Assembly (NCBI GenBank): GCA_003402345.1
Contig: QFXH01000004.1
Coordinates: 1-64,000, forward strand
Reading direction: 5' to 3'
From: Candidatus Nitrotoga sp. MKT
GTDB taxonomy: Bacteria; Pseudomonadota; Gammaproteobacteria; Burkholderiales; Gallionellaceae
Length of the DNA: 64,000 nt
The stretch's first letter is position 1, and every line of letters starts with the position of its first letter. Under the pieces are notes generated by a model. It was given only the letters and a program-made list of their open reading frames with translations, was not told where the DNA came from and did not search any database. A program made the position numbers and the translations under genes. Positions 47,376 through 54,961 of this stretch are shown here, piece after piece.

Positions 47376-48002
47376 TTAATGATACAGACCTTGAAATTGT
47401 TTACGTAATTGCACCAGCTTGGGCATGTCGTGGTGGACAATATAGGGCTGGTAAGGATGCAAAGCCAGATAATTTTGGTGATGCTCTTCGGCCGGATAAA
47501 ACTGCTGTAGCGGCATGACTTGCGTAATGATGGGAGCAGCAAAAGTGTGCGTGGCGGTGAGATGCTGGATATGGCTTTGAGCAATTTTCTGTTGCTTGGC
47601 ATTGGTGTAAAAAATCGCAGAGCGGTATTGGCTGCCGGTATCCGGGCCTTGGCGGTTGAGTTGGGTGGGATCGTGCGCCACGCTGAAAAATACTTGCAGC
47701 AGTTGTTGATAGGACACCTGAACCGGATTGAAATGAATGCGCACTGCTTCAGCATGCCCGGTATTCCCCTCGCTGACTAGTTCGTATCGCGCTGTTGCCG
47801 CACTGCCGCCCGTATAGCCGGACACCACGTCAGAGACGCCTTTAACGTGCTTAAAAACAGCATCCACACCCCAGAAGCAGCCACCGGCAAATACCGCCGT
47901 TTGCTCGTTTGGTATTGCCGTGGCGGCTGATAATGTGCCTGAGCTGAGCATGAGACATATACTACTGAAAATAAAACCGCGGAGATCTTTGATCGTTAGC
48001 AT
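47376..48002 (-). CDS. msrA: Peptide methionine-(S)-S-oxide reductase, exported
   Basis: 208 residues with a signal peptide (FIFSSICLMLSSGTLSAATA). Catalytic Cys in [57 protein letters not shown]. Periplasmic repair of oxidised methionine. Third gene of the msrB-dipZ-msrA unit and distinct from the cytoplasmic copy at 43.3 kb. C-terminus again lacks clear recycling Cys. Confidence 0.93.
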   Translation of the reverse strand: MLTIKDLRGFIFSSICLMLSSGTLSAATAIPNEQTAVFAGGCFWGVDAVFKHVKGVSDVVSGYTGGSAATARYELVSEGNTGHAEAVRIHFNPVQVSYQQLLQVFFSVAHDPTQLNRQGPDTGSQYRSAIFYTNAKQQKIAQSHIQHLTATHTFAAPIITQVMPLQQFYPAEEHHQNYLALHPYQPYIVHHDMPKLVQLRKQFQGLYH

Positions 48003-48019
48003 GGTGGTACTCCTTAAAA

Positions 48020-49720
48020 TTAGCCAAAGGTAAAGGCAAACGCTTCTGCGTCGCCATCTAAAAATTCAATATTGAAGGTGTGAAACCCAATCTTCCCGTT
48101 TTGCCGTATGAGCTGGTACAGCCGCTGTTCGAGGATTATGCCGTTGCCGAGTGCGTCAATATCTACGCCGTGATCGGCACCGGGGGCGCTCCCATCCAGG
48201 GTGACCTTAAATCGTACCGGCTTGCCACTGCGCGAACCGAGCACCAGATGCAAATCGCGTCCCTGAAATTGATAACTGATTGCCCCGCTTGTAGTTGGCG
48301 ATGCAGCGGATTGCTCGGATACCAGCCATTTCCCCTGTAATGCCCATTGATTTGGCTTGAGCACCGGCGGAATGCTGTATGAGCTGACCACATCCTTGCG
48401 TAATATTTCAGGCGAAACCAGGTTTTTCTGGCGTGCATAACCCAGATAGGTTTCCGGCGAACGTTCTATCGCCGCCGCCGCAGCCGTTGCGCCTGTCCCC
48501 GCTGCATTTACTAACTGATCGCCCATTGCCAGCACGCCTTGATGCGCCTCCTTGAGTAAAGTCTGGATCATTTGCTCAGTTTCCTGATACGCGCCTTCGC
48601 CGAAGTGTTTATGGCGAATTTTTCCATTTGCGTCGAACAAATAATGTGCCGGCCAATATTCATTTTTATAGGCATTCCAAATAACATATTGATTATCCAT
48701 CGCCACCGGGTAAGTGATGCCCAGTTCGCGGATGGCCTGTTGAACATTACGTTGATCTTTTTCAAAGGCGAATTCCGGGGCGTGGACACCGATGATGACC
48801 AAACCTTGAGCGCGATATTTTTCATCCCATGCTTTCAGGTAGGGCAGAGTGCGCAAGCAGTTGATGCATGAGTATGTCCAGAAATCCACCAGTACCACTT
48901 TGCCGCGCAGCATCGCGCTGCTCAGTGGCGGAGAATTCAGCCACTGCGTCGCACCGGTCAATGGCGGCATTGTGAGGGTCTCGGCGACGATAGTTGCACC
49001 GGGTTTGTGTGCCAATTGCGCAATCAATTTTAGTTCGGTGTTGGCGGTATTTAAATAAGTAAATTGTGAAAGAAAGCGTGTATCCCAGCCCAACGCGATG
49101 ACCACTACGCCTGCCACCACCGCGATGCCCAATCCTCGTCGCACCCATTCCTCGGCTCCCAGGCCGCGTTTCATCAGTCTGAACATTCGTCCTCCCGCCA
49201 ATAGAGCAAAACCTAATGAAGTTGCGGCACCGGCGGCGAATACCAGCAGCAATAGGGCGCTATAAAGGTTTGCGCCGTTTAGCGCAGCGCCTGCTAATAC
49301 CAGACCCAGAATCGGCCCGGCGCAAGGCGCCCATAAAAAGCCGACGGCTACACCCAGTAGCAGCGAACCTTTGAAGTTACCTTGCTGATCGGCGTGTTGC
49401 TGCAAACGTCCTCCTAAGGAGACAAATGGGCGCATCAGCCGATCCGATAAGACGGGGAAGATCAGCGCTGCTCCCAATAGCAGCAATAACAACATTGCCA
49501 CATAACGGCCATATTGATTTACTTCGACCAGCCACGCTCCGCCCACCGCCGCAAAGCTGGCAAGCAGTGTGAAAGTCGCTGCCATGCCGAGCAAGATTGG
49601 CAGGCCGGAACGGCGGAAAGACTGATCCGAACGGGCAAAGATAAACGGTAATACTGGCAGCACGCACGGGCTAAAAATGGTCAGCAGACCGCCCAGATAT
49701 GCCAAGAAAAATATCAGCAT
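48020..49720 (-). CDS. DipZ-type CcdA/thioredoxin fusion protein
   Basis: 566 residues, three parts. First, a CcdA-like membrane domain with redox Cys in FSPCVLPVLPF and WAPCAGPILGLVL. Second, a periplasmic thioredoxin/AhpC-like domain with TYSCINCLRTLPYL (CxxC near residue 288). Third, a C-terminal beta domain (SYQFQGRDLHLVLGSRSG, IIEQRLYQL-like). It carries electrons from cytoplasmic thioredoxin to the periplasm and should recycle the exported MsrA and MsrB that flank it. It is 7 nt from msrB. Confidence 0.9.
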   Translation of the reverse strand: MLIFFLAYLGGLLTIFSPCVLPVLPFIFARSDQSFRRSGLPILLGMAATFTLLASFAAVGGAWLVEVNQYGRYVAMLLLLLLGAALIFPVLSDRLMRPFVSLGGRLQQHADQQGNFKGSLLLGVAVGFLWAPCAGPILGLVLAGAALNGANLYSALLLLVFAAGAATSLGFALLAGGRMFRLMKRGLGAEEWVRRGLGIAVVAGVVVIALGWDTRFLSQFTYLNTANTELKLIAQLAHKPGATIVAETLTMPPLTGATQWLNSPPLSSAMLRGKVVLVDFWTYSCINCLRTLPYLKAWDEKYRAQGLVIIGVHAPEFAFEKDQRNVQQAIRELGITYPVAMDNQYVIWNAYKNEYWPAHYLFDANGKIRHKHFGEGAYQETEQMIQTLLKEAHQGVLAMGDQLVNAAGTGATAAAAAIERSPETYLGYARQKNLVSPEILRKDVVSSYSIPPVLKPNQWALQGKWLVSEQSAASPTTSGAISYQFQGRDLHLVLGSRSGKPVRFKVTLDGSAPGADHGVDIDALGNGIILEQRLYQLIRQNGKIGFHTFNIEFLDGDAEAFAFTFG

Positions 49721-49726
49721 AAGGTG

Positions 49727-50275
49727 TTAGTTTCTTTTGGGTTTAGGCACAAAGCGCATTGCCACCGTGTTCATGCAATAGCGCAATCCAGTGGGCTTTG
49801 GGCCATCGTCAAACACATGACCCAAGTGTGCATCGCACAGCACACATTGCACTTCGGTGCGCGTCATGCCGAACTGGTGATCGGCGATATTACGTACATT
49901 CTCTGGCGCGATGGGTTGCCAGAAACTGGGCCAACCCGTGCCGGAATCGTATTTGGTACTGCTATCGAACAGCGCATTATCGCAGCACACGCAACGATAC
50001 AATCCTGCCTCATGTCTGTCATAACCAGGCACAGAAAACGCCCGCTCCGTGCCTTTTTCGCGGGTTACCTGATAGGCCAATGGCGACAGCACTTTGCGCC
50101 ATTCGGCATCTTTATGCACCTTTAACAGGCTGACGCTGCCCAACGGTTTTCCTTCATCTGAAAATTGCATGATAGTCACCTTGTCGCCACCGGATGCTGC
50201 GTTGGCAGAATTTCGGGCGGTCAAAAACACGGCGGCGGCACTGGATAAAGCGAATAAAAACTGTCTGCGGTGCAT
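49727..50275 (-). CDS. msrB: Peptide methionine-(R)-S-oxide reductase, exported
   Basis: 182 residues with a Tat-like signal (MHRRQFLFALSSAAAVFLTA). Zinc-binding pairs CVCC and CVLC, SGTGWPSFWQPI, LGHVFDDGP and catalytic Cys in RYCMNTVAMRF. The position where the cytoplasmic MsrB has a second Cys is Thr here. First gene of the msrB-dipZ-msrA unit, driven by promoter copy B. Confidence 0.93.
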   Translation of the reverse strand: MHRRQFLFALSSAAAVFLTARNSANAASGGDKVTIMQFSDEGKPLGSVSLLKVHKDAEWRKVLSPLAYQVTREKGTERAFSVPGYDRHEAGLYRCVCCDNALFDSSTKYDSGTGWPSFWQPIAPENVRNIADHQFGMTRTEVQCVLCDAHLGHVFDDGPKPTGLRYCMNTVAMRFVPKPKRN

Positions 50276-50304
50276 GATGAGCCCTCCTGCGTATCAAATT
50301 TGTT

Positions 50305-50411
50305 CGAGTAGCAAATCCTGCATTTGGTTTAAACTAACTATCGAAATCAATGCTGATTCGCTCTGCTTGCTAATGTATTCGAATTTAGTCGTTAAATAGT
50401 TACATTGTCTA
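50305..50411 (-). repeat. Duplicated promoter segment, copy B (upstream of msrB-dipZ-msrA)
   Basis: Partner of 47034-47139. On the minus strand: GTAACT (50403-50398), 16 nt, CGAA (50381-50378). About 100 nt before the msrB ATG. Spacing and both boxes are identical to copy A although flanking bases differ, which argues for selection on the element. Confidence 0.75.
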
Positions 50412-50535
50412 AGTGATATACGTCAGACAATACATGCTCGGAAGCAGAACGGCCCAACGTAAGTTCATCAGATGCCATCTGGATAGACTTAGGCATGTCA
50501 GAAGAAAAGTTAAGTAAAAAATTTGCGACACTCGA

Positions 50536-51093
50536 ATGACGGATAGAACCGACAGTTTTGAAGTATTGATGAGGCAGTCTCAGAATGGAGACCAGCGGGC
50601 CTATGCTTCATTGCTAAAAGAAACTTCATTCTTCCTCCGTACATTCCTTGCGAATCGCCTCCGCTTCACCAACGAAGTGGATGACCTGTTGCAGGAAATC
50701 CTAATTTCCATCCATAAAGCCCGCCATACCTACGATAGCAACCGCCCTTATAAGCCTTGGGTATACGCCATTGCCAAATTTCGTTTGCAGGATTATCTAC
50801 GCGCACATTATTCCGATCAGCTACGCCATGCCATTGATTTCGATGATTTGGAAGAGAATTTGCAGGAAACTGTAACCGAAACCGCCATTAGCTTCGAATC
50901 TATTAGTGGGGAAGTACAAAAGCTGCCCGAAAAGCAGGCGACCATCCTGAGACTGATGCATCAGGAGGGCTACACCGCTAAAGAAGTAGCAGAAAAGATG
51001 GGAATGAATGAGTCTGCCGTAAAAGTCGCGGCGCACCGCGCTTATAAAATATTAAGAAAGAAGCTGGAAAAAAATAATGACAAATATCGATAA
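50536..51093 (+). CDS. ECF sigma factor (SigF-like)
   Basis: 185 residues. Region 2: NEVDDLLQEILISIHKARHT and YKPWVYAIAKFRLQDYLRAH. Region 4: LPEKQATILRLMHQEGYTAK and MNESAVKVAAHRAYKILRKK. Pairing with an NrsF/DUF1109 membrane protein places it near the SigF type that controls oxidative-stress and methionine-repair genes in Caulobacter and Azospira. Probably transcribes the two promoter copies nearby. Overlaps the anti-sigma gene by 17 nt. Confidence 0.9.
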   Translation: MTDRTDSFEVLMRQSQNGDQRAYASLLKETSFFLRTFLANRLRFTNEVDDLLQEILISIHKARHTYDSNRPYKPWVYAIAKFRLQDYLRAHYSDQLRHAIDFDDLEENLQETVTETAISFESISGEVQKLPEKQATILRLMHQEGYTAKEVAEKMGMNESAVKVAAHRAYKILRKKLEKNNDKYR

Positions 51094-51712
51094 CCTTATT
51101 GCGAGACTCGCCCAAGATGAGATAAGAGTGAAGCTTGCGCCGCACCCGTTCATACTGAGTTTCCAGTGGATGGGAGCCGCTGCTATCTATCTTGCAGTAT
51201 CGCTCGCGCTTTCCGGCCTGCGCCCGGATCTGTTGGAAAGATTTCACAACACGTGGTTCGTCGCCGAGATCGTTGTGCTGCTCGGCATCTTTATCGTTAC
51301 TTCGATCAGCGCCGCCCTGTTGGCATTCCCTGATCTGTATCAGAAGCGCAATCTGGCCTGGGCACCGGTATGGATGTTCGCACTATTCCTGCTGACCCTG
51401 TTTCTTGCCTGGCATGCAGACAGTTCGCCCATACCGCTGCCTGTCCATAACTTTGAGTGCACTCTCGGCATCACGTTAATGGCATTACTACCAACAGTGT
51501 GGATTTTCTATTCGATGCGTAAATATGCCAGTACGCACTCTCAGCTGGCAGGCAGCGTTGCACTGCTCTCTGCTTTTAGTGTCGGCGCATTGTGGTTGCG
51601 GTTGCACGAAGTGAATGACTCCATCGTGCATGTCATCGAGTGGCATTACTTGCCCATGCTCGCCATAGGTATCATCGGTTTATGGCTCGGGCAACGCGTA
51701 CTGAAGTGGTGA
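51077..51712 (+). CDS. NrsF-like anti-sigma factor (DUF1109)
   Basis: 211 residues with about six TM helices (AAAIYLAVSLALSGL, AEIVVLLGIFIVTSISAALLAF, WMFALFLLTLFLAW, ITLMALLPTVWIFYS, LAGSVALLSAFSVGALWLRL, LPMLAIGIIGLWLG). The N-terminal cytoplasmic tail MTNIDNLIARLAQDEIRVKL and the membrane layout are those of DUF1109/NrsF, which holds SigF inactive until envelope oxidation. A Cys in HNFECTLGITLM between TM3 and TM4 is a candidate sensor. Confidence 0.85.
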   Translation: MTNIDNLIARLAQDEIRVKLAPHPFILSFQWMGAAAIYLAVSLALSGLRPDLLERFHNTWFVAEIVVLLGIFIVTSISAALLAFPDLYQKRNLAWAPVWMFALFLLTLFLAWHADSSPIPLPVHNFECTLGITLMALLPTVWIFYSMRKYASTHSQLAGSVALLSAFSVGALWLRLHEVNDSIVHVIEWHYLPMLAIGIIGLWLGQRVLKW

Positions 51713-51880
51713 TATGTATAGTTGCAATAGCATTTCCCCCCGAGTATCTCGGCTTTAATAAAATGCTCCATCTTCACACCCAATCAAAGATTGGTCCCTG
51801 TGCTCTATAGGACTTGATTTGCAGACGGTGTGCTTGTCCGCCAGCCAAGGATTCGTGAGAGGATATAGAAACTTTCTCCA
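51713..51880. other. Right boundary of the island, nothing recognised
   Basis: Sequence between the anti-sigma gene and the first cysA-like codons. It holds a short AATCAAAGATT repeat but no IS end or target duplication I can identify. Confidence 0.35.
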
Positions 51881-52642
51881 GCGCTCCGTCACATGACCTT
51901 GTTCGAAAATGTTGTTTTCGGTCTCCGCGTGAAGCCGAAAAAGGAACGTCACATTGAAACCGAGATCAAGCGCCGCGTACATGAGCTGTTGCAACTGGTG
52001 CAACTCGATTGGCTGGCGGATCGTTATCCGGCACAGCTTTCCGGTGGTCAGCGGCAACGCATCGCTTTGGCACGCGCATTAGCAGTTGAACCACAGATCT
52101 TATTGTTAGATGAACCATTCGGCGCGCTGGATACCAAAGTCCGCAAAGAACTACGCCGCTGGTTGCGTCGCTTGCATGATGAACTTCATATCACCAGCGT
52201 ATTCGTCACTCACGATCAGGAAGAAGCCCTGGAAGTGGCAGACCGCATCGTGGTAATGAACAAAGGCAACATTGAACAAGTTGGTTCCCCCGATGACGTA
52301 TATGCTAATCCTGCCTCACCTTTCGTCTATCAATTCATCGGCAATGTAAATTTATTTCACAGCCGGACTCATGCCCTTTGGACGCAACAACAAGGCGATG
52401 CCGTAGCCTACGTACGTCCGCATGACATTGACATTAGTCTGATACCGCAGCAATCTTCCTTGCCGGTAGTTGTAAAGCAAGTGCGCGCCATCGGATCGGT
52501 GGTACGACTGGAAGCAGCAATAGGACAAGATGGTGAAGTGGTGGAGATCGAGCTAAGTCGCGAACGTTTCAACCTCACCCCTGTGGCTGTAGGTGACGAA
52601 GTGTTCATCCGACCCCGCCAGATTAAGGTGTTCGAAGCATAA
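51881..52642 (+). pseudogene. cysA: cysA, 5'-truncated sulfate ABC ATPase
   Basis: Homology to CysA starts at [19 protein letters not shown] (51881), which corresponds to about residue 85 of a normal CysA. Walker A, the switch start and a ribosome-binding site are gone. The rest is well conserved: [19 protein letters not shown], Walker [16 protein letters not shown]-loop [16 protein letters not shown], and a TOBE end ([11 protein letters not shown]). Without Walker A it cannot hydrolyse ATP. Together with cysW it marks the edges of a replacement. Confidence 0.88.
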
Positions 52643-52653
52643 CGGAGGAAGTC

Positions 52654-53586
52654 ATGAATTTTCAACAATTGCGCATTATCCGCGAAACGGTCGCAAGCAA
52701 TTTCAATCTCACCGAAGCGGCTAACGCGCTGTTCACCTCTCAGTCAGGCGTTTCCAAGCACATCAAGGATTTGGAGGATGAACTGGGCATTGAGTTATTC
52801 GTACGCAAAGGCAAACGACTGCTGGGATTGACCGAACCAGGGCGTGAACTTGTAGGGATTGTTAATCGTATTCTATTGGATGCGAAAAATATAACAAATT
52901 TGGCTAACCAATATAGCGGACGTGATGAAGGTCGCCTTACCCTCGTTGCCACACATACCCAAGCACGCTACGCTCTACCTGGAGTAGTGACTAAATTCAA
53001 GAAAGCATTTCCCAAGGTGCATCTAAAACTGCACCAAGCCAGCCCCAATGAAATAGTTTCCATGCTGCTGGATGGCCAGGCAGACATAGGCGTGGCCACT
53101 GAAGCACTTTCCGATGTGATCGGACTCGATATATTTCCTTATTATTCCTGGCACCACGCGGTAATTGTACCTACCGGGCATCCCTTGGAAAGTGTTCATC
53201 CGATCTCGCTGGAAGCGGTTGCGGATTATCCCATCGTGACCTATCACGATGGCCTGACTGGACGGGCCGGAATAGATCAGTCCTTCACTGCGGCGGGGCT
53301 GGAGCCAGACATCGTCATGTCGGCACTGGATGCGGACGTAATCAAGACGTATGTAGAACTGCGATTAGGCATTGGAATCATTGCCTCAATGGCATTCAAT
53401 CCAGCCAAGGATACCGGGCTTCGATTGCTCGACAGCTCACACTTGTTTGGCAAGCACACCACATATATCGCTTTGCGGCACGGACACTATCTGCGCAACT
53501 TCGCATACCGTTTCATCGAGCTTTGTTCTCCCGCCCTTGATGAAGCGGTGATTCGTGCTGGTGTGGCACCGCTTCAGGCTGAATAA
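52654..53586 (+). CDS. cysB: CysB-type LysR regulator
   Basis: 310 residues. HTH at the N-terminus (FNLTEAANALFTSQSGVSKH), then an effector domain with VATHTQARYALPGVV, a typical CysB/Cbl motif for N-acetylserine/O-acetylserine sensing, and IVTYHDGLTGRAGIDQSF. Master activator of sulfur assimilation. GGAGG five bases before the ATG; 11 nt after the cysA remnant, so it once belonged to the cys operon. Looks intact. Confidence 0.92.
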   Translation: MNFQQLRIIRETVASNFNLTEAANALFTSQSGVSKHIKDLEDELGIELFVRKGKRLLGLTEPGRELVGIVNRILLDAKNITNLANQYSGRDEGRLTLVATHTQARYALPGVVTKFKKAFPKVHLKLHQASPNEIVSMLLDGQADIGVATEALSDVIGLDIFPYYSWHHAVIVPTGHPLESVHPISLEAVADYPIVTYHDGLTGRAGIDQSFTAAGLEPDIVMSALDADVIKTYVELRLGIGIIASMAFNPAKDTGLRLLDSSHLFGKHTTYIALRHGHYLRNFAYRFIELCSPALDEAVIRAGVAPLQAE

Positions 53587-53704
53587 CGTTAAGGAAACAT
53601 TTTTTGTGGGCAACAATATATTGTGACGAGGCGGGTTAAGCAGGCAATCCCCGAAGGGGATGCTCGCAAATCTGATTTTTAGAAGTGTCTTTAAGACCAG
53701 TTAA

Positions 53705-53751
53705 AAGTGGACATCCCCGTTTTAAGTGTATCAAAACGGGGATGTCCACTT
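53705..53751. terminator. Long perfect hairpin between convergent cysB and Sel1 gene
   Basis: 19 bp arms (AAGTGGACATCCCCGTTTT and its complement) around the loop AAGTGTATC, followed by GTTTG. Likely bidirectional terminator. Unusually strong. Confidence 0.7.
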
Positions 53752-53818
53752 GTTTGCCAATTTATGTTAAAGATGGCGACTCTAATTTTTAGAGCACGGT
53801 GCCATCATATTCCAACCA

Positions 53819-54634
53819 TTACTTGGAATGCTCTGCCAGCCACTTCCGTGCCAGCGCCTGTGCCTGTTCTATTTGTGCGGCAGCCAATTTGTATTCAATA
53901 CTTCTTCTGCTTCTCTCAGCCGTTTCGTATCCATCCCCTGCCGCCAAGTTATACCACATGTGCGCTTGAAGCCAGTCTTGCGGTACGCCTTGGCCACTTT
54001 CATACATCAACCCAAGGCTATGCTGCGCCTTCGAATTTTTTTGTTCAGCTGCCTTTAAATACCACGATGCGGCTTCCTTGAAATCCTGTGGAAGGCCTTG
54101 ACCATTTGCATACAGCACACCAAGATTGTACTGCGCCATCGCGCTACCCTGGGCTGCCGCTTTGCGGTACCACCATGCAGCTTCTTTATAATTCTGTGGT
54201 ACACCTTTACCATTATGGTACATTTGCCCAAGATTAAACTGCGCACCTGCGTGACCCTGTCCAGCAGCTCTGTGATACAACGATGCTGCTTCATCATAGT
54301 CCCGTGACATACCTTCACCATACTGGTACAAAATTCCAAGAGAATTTAGCGCATCCGCATCCCCCTGCTTAACTGCATATCTATACCATACCGCAGCTTC
54401 TTTGAAATCTTGGGCAACACCTTGGCCTTTGTGGTACATCATACCAAGATTGTATTGGGCAGTTGCATCGCCACTGACTGCAAGCCGACGAAATTCTTTT
54501 AATGCAGCGGGATAATTGCCTTTTTCATAAGCCTCAGTCGCATCTTGCAAATCAGCTTGCGCACCTGCGCTCATCGCAAAAAAAATCACTGCCAACAATA
54601 GCCTGAATAAATTTACCGTAATTGTGTTGTGCAT
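53819..54634 (-). CDS. Exported Sel1-repeat protein
   Basis: 271 residues: signal peptide (LLLAVIFFAMSAGAQA), then one TPR-like unit and about five Sel1 repeats of 36 residues (AQYNLGMMYHKGQGVAQDFK, ALNSLGILYQYGEGMSRDYD, AQFNLGQMYHNGKGVPQNYK, AQYNLGVLYANGQGLPQDFK, AQHSLGLMYESGQGVPQDWL). Periplasmic protein-interaction scaffold; partner unknown. Confidence 0.88.
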   Translation of the reverse strand: MHNTITVNLFRLLLAVIFFAMSAGAQADLQDATEAYEKGNYPAALKEFRRLAVSGDATAQYNLGMMYHKGQGVAQDFKEAAVWYRYAVKQGDADALNSLGILYQYGEGMSRDYDEAASLYHRAAGQGHAGAQFNLGQMYHNGKGVPQNYKEAAWWYRKAAAQGSAMAQYNLGVLYANGQGLPQDFKEAASWYLKAAEQKNSKAQHSLGLMYESGQGVPQDWLQAHMWYNLAAGDGYETAERSRRSIEYKLAAAQIEQAQALARKWLAEHSK

Positions 54635-54961
54635 TTTCCATTCCTCGTAATTTAAGTCTATTAACCCGACGTGATTCTATTCTACCCTACACCTTCGCTG
54701 CCATTTTTAGATCTGCCAATAAATCTTACCCACGGATACCAACACCATCTACTTTGAATGCTTGGATTATGATCACTAACGGTGCTCCCGTATCCTACCA
54801 CCATCATTAGCGGCACTCAAACTCATTCATGCCATGCTACGTATCATCAAACAGGAGCGTGCAATCTGTCGCATTTCGTCTTTACAACATGACTAAACCC
54901 AAAATTTCTTTGGGACAGATACGTCATACAATTACCTATCCCCTCTTTGATTTAAGCTCGC
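54635..54961. other. Intergenic region, nothing recognised
   Basis: 327 nt between the Sel1 gene start and the alaS stop, both minus strand. Should hold the Sel1 promoter; no other structure seen. Confidence 0.4.

Noticed and set aside
51755-52057. 100-codon minus-strand frame across the cysA start
   Set aside because: It runs antisense to the conserved cysA remnant and has no motif.
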